Positions 9,149 to 17,460 of a DNA stretch of 51,735 nucleotides are shown one piece after another. Source of the stretch: Pseudomonadota bacterium. GTDB taxonomy: Bacteria > Pseudomonadota > Gammaproteobacteria > Halothiobacillales > Halothiobacillaceae. The notes under the pieces were generated by a model, which did not search any database, had not been told where the DNA came from, and saw only the letters and a program-made list of their open reading frames with translations. Each line of letters begins with the position of its first letter. The stretch's first letter is position 1. The stretch covers positions 1-51,735 of the forward strand of contig JAJYPA010000014.1 of NCBI GenBank assembly GCA_021795795.1. Reading direction: 5' to 3'. Both the position numbers and the translations under genes were made by a program.

Positions 9149-9607
9149 TTAGGCACGGTAGGTGACGGCGGAATAATCGTTTTCCCATACCGTAATGGCA
9201 CTCACGCGGGCGTAGGGCTGGTTGAGCATCCGGCTCAACTCCACAAAGAACCAGACGGCAATGTGTTCGGCGGTCGGGTTGATCCGGTCAAACGGTTCGA
9301 TCTGGTTCAGAAACTGGTGATCCAGGGTCTTGGCCGCTTCCCGCGCGGCTTTTTTCATGGCCTTGAAATCGACAACCATGCCGACGTCATCGAGCTTTTG
9401 GCCGGTTACTTCGACGATGATCTTCCAGTTATGGCCGTGTAATCGCGCGCAGTTACCCTCGTAGCCGTGCAATTGATGTGCGGCGGCGAAATCCACGGTG
9501 ACCGTGAGGCAAAACTGCCCTTTTGATGCGGCTAACTGATTGTTTACGCGATCAAAAATCGGTTCAAGTGCGGCTGTTGATGCGTCCATTAGGTCGATCA
9601 TATTCAT
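9149..9607 (-). CDS. queD: 6-carboxy-5,6,7,8-tetrahydropterin synthase (QueD/PTPS family)
   Basis: 152 residues. Converts dihydroneopterin triphosphate to 6-carboxytetrahydropterin on the preQ0/queuosine route. Zinc-binding histidines are in FAAAHQL and LHGHNW, and the catalytic cysteine lies in GNCARLHGHNW. DFKAMKK, LDHQFLN, the PTAEHIAVW glutamate and VWENDYSA complete the family pattern. The start ATG overlaps the dxs stop as ATGA. A second ATG two codons downstream is equally possible. The first 30 residues are a short extension before the conserved core. FolE2, the enzyme that makes its substrate, is the next gene downstream. Confidence 0.92.
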   Translation of the reverse strand: MNMIDLMDASTAALEPIFDRVNNQLAASKGQFCLTVTVDFAAAHQLHGYEGNCARLHGHNWKIIVEVTGQKLDDVGMVVDFKAMKKAAREAAKTLDHQFLNQIEPFDRINPTAEHIAVWFFVELSRMLNQPYARVSAITVWENDYSAVTYRA

Positions 9608-11535
9608 GCGGGCAGTACCTGCCGTAAAAAATCCGACATCGTACTGTTTAGACTACGTTCGTCAAGTCCGCAATCGGCAAGGCATTCTCCACGAGTTCCG
9701 TGCTCGATGAACGTGTCGGGCAGCGCCATGTGTTTGACCGGTGTGAACAGGCCCAGTTCGGTCGTGTGCGCAATCATGCTGGCGCCGATACCGCTCAGTT
9801 TGCTGCCTTCTTCAATAATCATCCAGGCGGCGTGTTCCTGAATCAGCGGCAGCAGGGCGGGCCAGTCGACGGGTTTGGCCCAGCGCAGGTCAACCACGGT
9901 GGCCGCCAGATCGGCGCTGGCTTGCAATGCCGTTTGTACCTTGGAGCCCAGCGCGATGACCAGCAGGCTGCGCCGGGGATCTTCTGCCCGTCGCCGGATG
10001 CGTAGCCCGAGCGGGGTGCGCGCGGCTTCGCCACCGAGATCGGCCGGACACTCGCCGCGAGGATAGCGCACGAGCACGGGCGTGTCGGCAGCAATGCCCC
10101 AATCCAGTGAGGCACGAAGATCGGCGGCATCGGCGGGCACGGCGATTTTCAGATTCGGCACGGCCTGTCCGAAGGCAAGGTCGAAGCTGCCTGCATGGGT
10201 TGCGCCATCCGGCCCGACCAGTCCGGCCCGATCCACGGCGAACAGTACCGGCAGGTTCTGCAGCGCGATATCGTGAATGACCTGATCCCAGGCGCGCTGC
10301 AGGAAGGTGGAGTAAATGGCGACGACAGGTCGCATGCCTTCTGCCGCAAGACCACCGGCGAAGGTGACGGCGTGTTGCTCGGCTATGCCGACATCGAAGC
10401 AGCGCTGCGGATGACGCGCGACAAAACCGGCCAGGCCGGAGCCTTCGATCATGGCGGGCGTAATCACGACGACCGACGGATCGCTGTCTTGCGTATCGAG
10501 CCAGTCGCCAAATGCCATTGTCCAGGTTTTGGGTAGCGGTGTTTTGTGAGCCGTGCTTTGGCTGACGGATTGCGGTTCGAGCTTGATTACTTTTTTCGGA
10601 TCGAATTTGCCGACGCCGTGATAACGGACCGGGTCGAGTTCCGCCGGGTTGAATCCTCGCCCTTTTTGAGTGACAACGTGCAGCAAGCGCGGACCGGTCT
10701 GGCGCCGGAGGTTCTCCAGCGTGTCGACAAGCAGCGGCAGGTCGTGGCCGTCGATGGGGCCGAAGTAGGCAAAGCCCAACTCTTCGAACAGGCTGGTGAC
10801 GCCCAGCAAGTGTTTCATGCCATCGCGCAAGCCGACGCGGGTGGTATTGAGGATTTCACCCAAGGGTCCGGTTTGAGACAGCAGGTTCTGCCCACCCTGA
10901 CGCAATTTGTTCACGACCGGATTGCTGCGAAGCCGGGTGAGGTGCTGATTGAGCGCGCCGACGTTCCTGGAGATGCTCATTTCATTATCGTTGAGCACGA
11001 CCAGCAGATTCGCCTTCATGTCGCCCGCATGGTTGAGGGCTTCGAAGGCCTGCCCGGCCGTGAGCGCGCCGTCACCGATCACCGCGACGGCATGGTGATC
11101 CTCGCCGCGCAATTTGGCCGCCACTGCCATGCCGAGCGCGGCACTGATCGAGGTGCTGGAATGCCCGGCGCCAAAGGGATCGAAATCACTTTCCGCACGG
11201 CGTGTGAAACCGGATATGCCATCCCGCGTACGCAGTCCGGACATGGCTTCGCGGCGCCCCGTGAGCATCTTGTGTCCATAGCTCTGGTGACCGACGTCCC
11301 AGATCAGTCGATCATCGGGCGTGTTGAAAACGTAATGCAGCGCGATGGTCAGTTCGATGACGCCGAGATTGGCCGCCAAGTGACCACCCGTCTGCGCGAC
11401 GCGCTCGATCAGTTCGGCGCGCAACTGGGCGGCGAGCTGGACAAGTTGCCGCTTCGGCAAGCGGCGCAGGTCGGCCGGTTGGTCGATCAGATCGAGCAGG
11501 TTGAAATCGGTCGGTTCGTTGGGCACGTGACTCAT
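9604..11535 (-). CDS. dxs: 1-deoxy-D-xylulose-5-phosphate synthase
   Basis: 643 residues, normal for the family. Condenses pyruvate with glyceraldehyde 3-phosphate using thiamine diphosphate, the first step of the MEP isoprenoid pathway. Seen: GHQSYGHKMLTGR, the thiamine-binding GDGALTAGQAFEALNHAG with a downstream NDNEMSIS, the glutamate-containing GIAEQHAVTFAGG, and DRAGLVGPDGATHAG. An in-frame TTG lies one codon before the ATG; the ATG at 11535 is taken because it shares one base with the ispA stop (TGATG), typical of coupled genes. Member of xseB-ispA-dxs-queD. Confidence 0.97.
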   Translation of the reverse strand: MSHVPNEPTDFNLLDLIDQPADLRRLPKRQLVQLAAQLRAELIERVAQTGGHLAANLGVIELTIALHYVFNTPDDRLIWDVGHQSYGHKMLTGRREAMSGLRTRDGISGFTRRAESDFDPFGAGHSSTSISAALGMAVAAKLRGEDHHAVAVIGDGALTAGQAFEALNHAGDMKANLLVVLNDNEMSISRNVGALNQHLTRLRSNPVVNKLRQGGQNLLSQTGPLGEILNTTRVGLRDGMKHLLGVTSLFEELGFAYFGPIDGHDLPLLVDTLENLRRQTGPRLLHVVTQKGRGFNPAELDPVRYHGVGKFDPKKVIKLEPQSVSQSTAHKTPLPKTWTMAFGDWLDTQDSDPSVVVITPAMIEGSGLAGFVARHPQRCFDVGIAEQHAVTFAGGLAAEGMRPVVAIYSTFLQRAWDQVIHDIALQNLPVLFAVDRAGLVGPDGATHAGSFDLAFGQAVPNLKIAVPADAADLRASLDWGIAADTPVLVRYPRGECPADLGGEAARTPLGLRIRRRAEDPRRSLLVIALGSKVQTALQASADLAATVVDLRWAKPVDWPALLPLIQEHAAWMIIEEGSKLSGIGASMIAHTTELGLFTPVKHMALPDTFIEHGTRGECLADCGLDERSLNSTMSDFLRQVLPA

Positions 11536-12464
11536 CAATGATCCCGCAGCAAAACAAAGCGGGCGCAGGCGCGCAGGCCACAGGCACGTGCGCCCATGGG
11601 TTCGAGGGCATTGAGCGCATCACTCATGGTTGCGTTCAGATGGGCGCGTGCTGCATCCAGCCCCAGCACCGTCACGTACGAGTATTTGTGGTCGGCTGCA
11701 TCTTTGCCAGGTGTTTTGCCCAGTTGTTCTGCGGTGCCGGTGGCATCAAGGATGTCGTCCTGAATCTGGAAGGCGAGCCCGAGCGGGCGAATGAACGCTT
11801 CCAGCGCTGCGCGATCTTCGGCTGAGCATCCACTCGCCCCCATCATCAGTGCGGCATACAACAAGGCGCCGGTTTTCAGTTCGTGCATCCGGGTGAGTTC
11901 AGCCAGTGCTGGAATCTGCGCAGGTGGGTTCAAATCAAGCTGCTGACCGAACACCATCCGGTTCGCGCCGGTACTGAGCAGTGAAACCCAGTGTAGACGG
12001 GTCTCAACATCTGTTTTTGGCGCATCTGCAAGCAGACTGAATGCCAGTGACTGCAGCGCATCACCAGCCAGAATGGCGGTGGCTTCATCAAAAGCACGAT
12101 GTACGGTGGGTTTGCCCCGGCGCAGATCGTCGTTGTCCATGCTTGGCAGGTCGTCATGGATGAGCGAGTAGCCGTGGATCAACTCAATGGCGACGGCTAC
12201 ATTCCATAACTGTTCGAGCCGAGGATCGTTCGGATCGGGAAGGCCGCCGGGCGTGCTATCCAGACTGGCACCCAGAATCACCAGCATCGGACGCAGCCGC
12301 TTGCCACCGTCGATGACGGCGTGGCCGATGGCATCTTTCAACCGCTGCGGGGATTCGCCCAGAGTATCGTCCAGCCGTTGTTTGAGCCGGATTTCAAATG
12401 CTGCCTGAAAGTCCCGCTGCCACGATTGGAATGTGACATTGTCGAGCGTGAGGTGATCAAACAT
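11535..12464 (-). CDS. ispA: Farnesyl diphosphate synthase (short-chain polyprenyl synthase)
   Basis: 309 residues. Builds geranyl and farnesyl diphosphate from IPP and DMAPP. Both aspartate-rich motifs are visible: IHDDLPSMDNDDLRRGKPT and FQIQDDILDATG, together with GGKRLRPML. The start is the ATG at 12464 (MFDHLTLDN); the open frame extends further upstream but that part is a shadow of xseB. It overlaps xseB by 8 bases and dxs by 1. The xseB-ispA-dxs order is common in proteobacteria. The C-terminal tail, rich in Ala, Arg and Cys (GARACGLRACARF), is somewhat unusual. Confidence 0.95.
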   Translation of the reverse strand: MFDHLTLDNVTFQSWQRDFQAAFEIRLKQRLDDTLGESPQRLKDAIGHAVIDGGKRLRPMLVILGASLDSTPGGLPDPNDPRLEQLWNVAVAIELIHGYSLIHDDLPSMDNDDLRRGKPTVHRAFDEATAILAGDALQSLAFSLLADAPKTDVETRLHWVSLLSTGANRMVFGQQLDLNPPAQIPALAELTRMHELKTGALLYAALMMGASGCSAEDRAALEAFIRPLGLAFQIQDDILDATGTAEQLGKTPGKDAADHKYSYVTVLGLDAARAHLNATMSDALNALEPMGARACGLRACARFVLLRDH

Positions 12465-12786
12465 CGAAGAAGGCATCGGCTGGCGGCAGGTCGGGCTGTG
12501 TTTTTGGGCTGTCTTTCTTGCCGTTTTTCTTCGGTGATTCTTCCTCGTCGGACTGCATGAGCGCTTCAATACGCTGTTCTGCGGCCTTGAGCGCCTGTTC
12601 GCACTGCCGGGCCAGAAGGGCTCCGCGCTCGTAATCGGCCAAGGATTGCTCCAGTGAGGTTTCACCCTGTTCCAGTCGAGCAACGATCTGTTCCAGTTCG
12701 CTCATGCTGCGTTCGTATTGAGCGATCACATCCGGATTCCCGGCTTCAATCGTGTGCGCGGCGGTCGAGGTTTTGCGGACGGCCAT
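12457..12786 (-). CDS. xseB: Exodeoxyribonuclease VII small subunit
   Basis: 109 residues. Small subunit of the single-strand DNA exonuclease VII, binding XseA, which is not in this window. The conserved core is YERSMSELEQIVARLEQGETSLEQSLADYERGA (split here as YERSMSELEQIVARLEQG and ETSLEQSLADYERGA), then a helix with LLARQCEQALKAAEQRIE. After it comes a Lys/Glu/Pro-rich tail about 30 residues long, so the protein is longer than the typical 80. The ATG at 12786 gives the standard start MAVRKTS. First gene of the xseB-ispA-dxs-queD run. Confidence 0.9.
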   Translation of the reverse strand: MAVRKTSTAAHTIEAGNPDVIAQYERSMSELEQIVARLEQGETSLEQSLADYERGALLARQCEQALKAAEQRIEALMQSDEEESPKKNGKKDSPKTQPDLPPADAFFDV

Positions 12787-12850
12787 GAGAATCTCGCTGC
12801 TGGTCGATGATAGAGGATCGGCAATTATAGCTGCCAACCGGGTGGACGTT

Positions 12851-12873
12851 AAGGAACCTCTGAATAATTCCTT
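12851..12873. repeat. Fragment of element B start
   Basis: The stretch CCTCTGAATAATTCC matches the beginning of element B (about 31.75 and 41.71 kb), and AAGGAA with TTCCTT makes a small hairpin around it. It lies in the 238-base gap between xseB and the permease. The rest of the gap (12874-13024) shows no gene or clear regulatory site to me. Confidence 0.5.
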
Positions 12874-13024
12874 GATTGTTATAAGGCAGATATCTAGCGG
12901 CTTGCAGGACATAATTGAACCAATTCGCCGTTTTTCGGGCTAGAATCGGACGAAACAGGGATTGTCGTCAGATGGTCATCTTTTAACTCAATGGTCATTT
13001 TTGATTCAAGGAACCAGTTGCCTT

Positions 13025-14434
13025 ATGAATTTATTCCGAACCAAACCTGCCAGCCCTGCCGCCTTTTGTGATACAGGTCTGAAACGTTGTCTGGGCGCCT
13101 TCGATCTGACGTTCATGGGCATCGGCGCGATTATTGGTACCGGTATTTTCGTGCTGACCGGTATCGCTGCCGCCGTTTATTCCGGCCCGGCCGTCATAAT
13201 TTCTTTCATCCTGGCGGGTCTGGCGAGCGCCTTCGCCGCCTTGGCCTACGCCGAAATGGCTGCCTCGGTAGGTGGGTCGGGCAGCGCCTATGGTTACAGT
13301 TACGCGGCTTTCGGCGAGCTCATCGCCTGGATTGTTGGCTGGGATCTGATTCTCGAATATGCCGTTTCGGTCGCGGCGGTGGCCAACGGTTGGTCGGGGT
13401 ATTTCGAGAATGCGCTGACGGCGATCGGATTGGGGTTGCCCGCCGCGCTCACCAAGGCGCCATCGATGGGCGGCATGATCAACTTGCCCGCGTCGCTGAT
13501 TATCCTCATGTTGATGGTTCTGCTCATTATCGGCGTGCGTGAGTCGGCGCGCGTCAATGTGGCCATGGTATTCGTGAAGCTTTTGACCATCACCGTATTC
13601 ATCGCGGTAGCGGGGTTCAATGTGCATCCGGAGAACTGGACGCCCTTCATCCCGTTTGGCTGGTTCGAGCACGCGGACGATGGCCGACCGATCGGGGTTC
13701 TGGCCGGGGCGTCGATCGTGTTTTTCGCCTATGTGGGCTTCGATGCCGTATCGACGGCGGTGGAGGAAGCGCGCAACCCTCAGCGTGATGTGCCCATCGG
13801 CATTATCGCTTCACTGATTATCTGTACGCTCATCTATATTGTGGTTTCGGGGTTGCTCACTGGTGTTGTGTCATACACCAAGCTCAATGTTTCTTCGCCT
13901 GTGGCCTATTCGTTGCAATTGCTTGGGTACAACTGGGCCTCGGCTCTGGTCGCGACGGGTGTGATTACCGGTCTGACCACGGTGATGCTGGTGCTGTATT
14001 ACGCACTGACGCGGATCATCTTTGCCATGTCCCGCGATGGCCTGCTCACCGCCAAGTTGGCGCGCGTCCATCCCAATACAAAGACTCCGGTGCGCATCAT
14101 CGTGATTTGTGGCGTGGTGATTTCGCTCGTTGCCGGTCTGGTGCCGTTGGGCGAATTGGCCGAATTGGTAAACATCGGCACGCTGGCTGCGTTTGTGCTC
14201 GTCAGCCTCGGTGTGATTGTTTTGCGGATGCGTCAGCCCGATCTGCCACGCCCGTTCAAGAATCCCTTCGGTTACACCCTGCCCATTCTGGGCATCCTGT
14301 CCTGCGGGGCCTTGATGATGTTCCTGCCCGTTGTGACCTGGATCCGTTTCCTCGGCTGGCTGGCCATCGGCATGGTGATTTATTTCGCCTATTCCTATCG
14401 CCACTCACACCTTGGGGCAGAGCCCAAGGCCTGA
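13025..14434 (+). CDS. APC superfamily amino-acid permease
   Basis: 469 residues with about 12 hydrophobic segments, an inner-membrane transporter. The N-terminal segment has the APC substrate-site pattern GIGAIIGTGIFVLTG, followed by GPAVIISFILAG and ALAYAEMAASVGGSGSAYGYSY. FFAYVGFDAVSTAVEEARNPQRDVP is typical of the cationic amino-acid transporter branch (YfnA/CAT-like). The C-terminal VLRMRQPDLPRPFKNPFGY fits that branch as well. Substrate is not fixed by sequence. The ATG at 13025 is chosen over an upstream in-frame start because it begins with the usual short basic N-terminus. Convergent with the phosphatase gene, 22 bases apart. Confidence 0.9.
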   Translation: MNLFRTKPASPAAFCDTGLKRCLGAFDLTFMGIGAIIGTGIFVLTGIAAAVYSGPAVIISFILAGLASAFAALAYAEMAASVGGSGSAYGYSYAAFGELIAWIVGWDLILEYAVSVAAVANGWSGYFENALTAIGLGLPAALTKAPSMGGMINLPASLIILMLMVLLIIGVRESARVNVAMVFVKLLTITVFIAVAGFNVHPENWTPFIPFGWFEHADDGRPIGVLAGASIVFFAYVGFDAVSTAVEEARNPQRDVPIGIIASLIICTLIYIVVSGLLTGVVSYTKLNVSSPVAYSLQLLGYNWASALVATGVITGLTTVMLVLYYALTRIIFAMSRDGLLTAKLARVHPNTKTPVRIIVICGVVISLVAGLVPLGELAELVNIGTLAAFVLVSLGVIVLRMRQPDLPRPFKNPFGYTLPILGILSCGALMMFLPVVTWIRFLGWLAIGMVIYFAYSYRHSHLGAEPKA

Positions 14435-14456
14435 TTCCGGCTTATCTTCGGTTGGC

Positions 14457-14951
14457 TCAGCGTCCGCCCGATTGCTGGCGGATGGCCTGAACCAAACCAT
14501 CGCAGGCCGCCTCGATCATATCGAGTACCTGATCAAATCCTCTTGGGCCACCGTAGTACGGGTCGGGTACTTCGCTCAGTCCATAATCGGGCGCAAACGA
14601 CATGAACAACCGAGGCTTGTCCCGCAAATGGCTTGGGGCCAACTGCCTGAGAATCGAAAGATTTTCGTGATCCATCGCCAGAACATAATCGAACTGTTCG
14701 ATATCGTCCGCGCTGACCTGGCGCGCGCGCAGCACATCCATTCGATAACCGCGCTGGGCCGCCACCGCAGTCGAGCGTTGATCGGGTGGATTACCAATGT
14801 GATAGGCGTGCGTACCTGCTGAGTCGATTACGACCGCATCTGCTAAATCGGCGTCTTCCACGTATTTTCGGAAAACGGCTTCGGCAGTCGGCGAGCGGCA
14901 AATATTGCCCATGCAGACAAAAAGCACAGAAACTTTTTCATTTCCAGACAT
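14457..14951 (-). CDS. Low-molecular-weight protein tyrosine phosphatase
   Basis: 164 residues. The active-site loop C-x5-R is at the N-terminus (FVCMGNICRSPTAEAVF), and the general-acid aspartate is in VPDPYYGG near residue 130. The full fold is present (DSAGTHAYHIGNPPDQRS, YVLAMDHENL). Family members dephosphorylate protein tyrosines, often on exopolysaccharide kinases, or arsenate-type substrates. No capsule kinase or ars gene is nearby, so the role is open. Single gene on the minus strand. Confidence 0.93.
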   Translation of the reverse strand: MSGNEKVSVLFVCMGNICRSPTAEAVFRKYVEDADLADAVVIDSAGTHAYHIGNPPDQRSTAVAAQRGYRMDVLRARQVSADDIEQFDYVLAMDHENLSILRQLAPSHLRDKPRLFMSFAPDYGLSEVPDPYYGGPRGFDQVLDMIEAACDGLVQAIRQQSGGR

Positions 14952-14995
14952 AGCATCACCTTGATTTTGGTTTGGAGAACCACCGTCTTATTTTA

Positions 14996-15294
14996 GGGCG
15001 CCTCGAAAAAACTTTCGAGACGCCCGTGGGTGGGCCACAGGAATGTGTCACCGCGCATCCTGTTTTCGTGTCCTTCGGTCATCCACTATCTGCATCCGCA
15101 AAGGCGGGTTCGGCACTCAAATCAATCGCGCAAGCGATTGAAATAGAATGGGTTCGGCATGGCTGGATACATTCAGGTATCCAGCCTTTCTGGAAAAGCA
15201 AGGCGTTCCATCGTTGCTTCCTGTAACGATGTTGGTATCCCGCAATGAACGTCAGCGAAAAATCCCATGGAAGGGGTTTTTCGAGGTTCCCCAA
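14996..15294 (-). repeat. Hairpin-array element A, copy 2
   Basis: Read on the minus strand this matches copy 1 at 3.48-3.64 kb: the CTCGAAAAACCCC/GGGATTTTTCG hairpin and GACGTTCATTGC, then TTTCAATCGCTTGCGCGATTG followed by GATTTGAGTGCCG, and GGATGACCGAAGGA with GAAAACAGGATGCGCGG. Between the first two blocks this copy has extra hairpins (CATCGTT with AACGATG; GGATAC with GTATCC) that copy 1 lacks. A second hairpin, GGGCGCCTCGAAA with TTCGAGACGCCC (14996-15025), closes the element. No gene is supported here. Element C follows directly. Confidence 0.75.
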
Positions 15295-15433
15295 AGGGCA
15301 TGGACGTCCTACCGCCCAATGACACAAGTCATTGAAATGCGGAGCACAAAACGGGCTTGCGCCTGCTTCGCATTCAGCTGGCGTATGCCCGTTTCTGCGC
15401 GAAGCCATGGATGGATTCGTGCAGAGAATCCTT
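15295..15433 (+). repeat. Hairpin-array element C, copy 1
   Basis: Matches 33.96-34.11 kb in the same orientation. Shared parts: CAATGAC-N4-GTCATTG, GAAATGCGGAGC, and GCGAAGCCATGGATGGATTC then GTGCAGAG. Between them, arms AAACGGGC (15349-15356) and GCCCGTTT (15387-15394) pair. The other copy has a different but also self-pairing arm set at that place. The remaining bases to 15490 hold nothing I recognise. Confidence 0.72.
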
Positions 15434-15490
15434 TGTGAAACCATTCCGTTTTGTCAGGCAGATTGGACGGCGGGAATGTAGAGTTTTCGT

Positions 15491-17374
15491 TTACAGCACG
15501 ATTTGAGCACCTAGCTCAACGACGGCATTGGGTGGAATACTGAAATAGTTAACGACACTGCCAGAATTTCGAAACATGCTGATAAATAGTTTCTTACGCC
15601 AAAGTGGCATGTTTGCATCATTGCCTGGAATCAAGGTTTCTCGGCCGATAAAATAGGAGAGTTGCATTTTATTTAGCTCAAGATATTCCTTGTTCAATAG
15701 AGTCAGAGATTCGGGTATATCTGTTTCATCGTTGAAGCCGAAAGATATGGATATTCTGTGAAAATGGTTTGGCAGCGCCTCATAAGTTAATTTATCCGAC
15801 CAGGACACCTTGGGAATGTCCAGAAACTTGATGCTCAATATAACGACATCCTGATGCAGGATTTTATTATGCTTCAAATTGTGTAAGAGCGCATGAGGCA
15901 CACCTTTTGGGTTCCCTGTCAAGAAAATAGCCGTTCCGGGTACTCTTGTGGATATTCCATGACTCATGCTGTGGACAAACGACAATAAATCGATTGATTC
16001 CTGATTGAGTTTATCGCGTAATAATTCTCTACCGCGTTTCCACGTGGTCATTAAAATAAACAACACCAAGCCAAAGAGGAGCGGGAACCAGCCGCCTTCT
16101 TCGAGTTTAATCAGATTGGCGCCAAAAAAAGCCAGATCAATGCCCAGAAAGATAGTTATAAAAATGCCTGCCTTGAGCGGGCTCCAGTTCCAGAGCCGTC
16201 TGACCACTATAAACGCCAGAATCGAAGTGATCACCATGGTACCAGTGACCGCTATGCCATAGGCGGCAGCCAGTTTGCTGGAGCTCTCAAACCCGAGTAT
16301 CAGTAAAAAAACAACGATCATCAAGATCCAGTTGATCACGGGGATATAAATCTGGCCTTTGATGTCATCCGATGTCTGCAAGACGTTCATGCGCGGTATA
16401 TATCCGAGCAGCATGGCCTGGCGGGTGATTGAAAATGTTCCGGATATCACGGCCTGAGAGGCAATCACGGTTGCCGTCGTGGCCAGAGCAACCAGAGGAT
16501 AGAGCGACCATTCTGGAGCCAGCCGGAAAAAAGGGTTTGTTATGTCCTCGGGGTGGAGCATCAGTAAGGCTCCCTGGCCGAAATAATTCAGCAACAGAGC
16601 TGGCAAAACCAAACCAAACCAAGCCAATTGTACGGGTAGGCGACCAAAATGCCCCATATCCGCGTATAAGGCTTCTGCACCCGTTAAAGCCAGAACCACC
16701 CCGCCAAGAGACAGAAAACCAGCCCAAGGGGACTCAGTCAACAAGTGCACGGCATGAATGGGATTCAATGCCATCAATACCCTGGGTTCGGACAAGATGC
16801 CAAGCAGGCCCAATATGCCCAGAACCAAAAACCATACCAGCATGATCGGTCCGAATAAAGAACCGACTCGGGCGGTACCCTTTCTCTGCAATAAAAAAAG
16901 CGCCCACAAAATACCGAGAGTCACTGGAATAACGAAGGGTTTTAGCTCTGTGCTGGCAATTTCTAGGCCTTCGACAGCAGATAATACGGAAATTGCCGGT
17001 GTGATGACGCTATCGCCATAAAACAGGGCAGCGCCAAAAATTCCCAATAATATGATTGAGTTCCTTAATCTCGGCGTGTCTTTTATGGACTGTAATGCGA
17101 GCGACATGAGCGCCATAATGCCACCCTCGCCCTGGTTGTCTGCGCGCATGACAAACATGACGTATTTGATGGACACAACGATGATCAGTGACCAGAAAAT
17201 CAATGACAGTACGCCAAGGATATGTACTTCAGCTAAGGTAATCGGGTGCTGAACCGAACTGAAAATCGTATTCAGGGTATAGAGCGGGCTGGTGCCGATA
17301 TCGCCATAGACTATGCCCGTTGCCGCAAGTGACAAACCGGTCAGCCTTGCTTTTGAATTGGGATGATTACCCAT
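15491..17374 (-). CDS. kup: Kup-type potassium uptake protein
   Basis: 627 residues with about 12 TM helices and a soluble C-terminal domain. Low-affinity proton-coupled K+ uptake at the inner membrane. The family signature TGIVYGDIGTSPLYTLNTIF is at the N-terminus, followed by VMRADNQGEGGIMALMSLA and FGAALFYGDSVITPAISVLSAVEGLE. A perfect AGGAGG touches an upstream ATG but lies 9 bases before the ATG at 17374, so the protein probably starts MGNHPNSKARL. Bases look clearly more AT-rich than the neighbours, above all in the 3' third. Downstream of the opg genes on the same strand; K+ uptake and glucan synthesis both serve osmotic adaptation. Confidence 0.95.
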   Translation of the reverse strand: MGNHPNSKARLTGLSLAATGIVYGDIGTSPLYTLNTIFSSVQHPITLAEVHILGVLSLIFWSLIIVVSIKYVMFVMRADNQGEGGIMALMSLALQSIKDTPRLRNSIILLGIFGAALFYGDSVITPAISVLSAVEGLEIASTELKPFVIPVTLGILWALFLLQRKGTARVGSLFGPIMLVWFLVLGILGLLGILSEPRVLMALNPIHAVHLLTESPWAGFLSLGGVVLALTGAEALYADMGHFGRLPVQLAWFGLVLPALLLNYFGQGALLMLHPEDITNPFFRLAPEWSLYPLVALATTATVIASQAVISGTFSITRQAMLLGYIPRMNVLQTSDDIKGQIYIPVINWILMIVVFLLILGFESSSKLAAAYGIAVTGTMVITSILAFIVVRRLWNWSPLKAGIFITIFLGIDLAFFGANLIKLEEGGWFPLLFGLVLFILMTTWKRGRELLRDKLNQESIDLLSFVHSMSHGISTRVPGTAIFLTGNPKGVPHALLHNLKHNKILHQDVVILSIKFLDIPKVSWSDKLTYEALPNHFHRISISFGFNDETDIPESLTLLNKEYLELNKMQLSYFIGRETLIPGNDANMPLWRKKLFISMFRNSGSVVNYFSIPPNAVVELGAQIVL

Positions 17375-17383
17375 TGTGGCCAT

Positions 17384-17389
17384 CCTCCT
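17384..17389 (-). promoter_or_regulatory. Ribosome binding site deciding the kup start
   Basis: AGGAGG on the minus strand. It abuts the first in-frame ATG (17383, spacing zero) and is 9 bases before the ATG at 17374, so the downstream ATG is favoured. Confidence 0.75.
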
Positions 17390-17460
17390 AACTGCGCTGT
17401 CCCGTCGCTATCTGGACAGCAGGGTTGATTACACCACGGGTCTGTTTGCCATTTGATGCA

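Noticed and set aside
10546..11541. Long open frame of 331 codons opposite dxs
   Set aside because: It is the antisense of a clear dxs with all motifs. Long antisense frames are common in GC-rich genes, and the translation has no recognisable domain.
14996..15433. Possible CRISPR array or a coding gene in the 15 kb repeat block
   Set aside because: The repeats are different hairpins, not one unit repeated with equal spacers, and no reading frame in the block has a recognisable protein.
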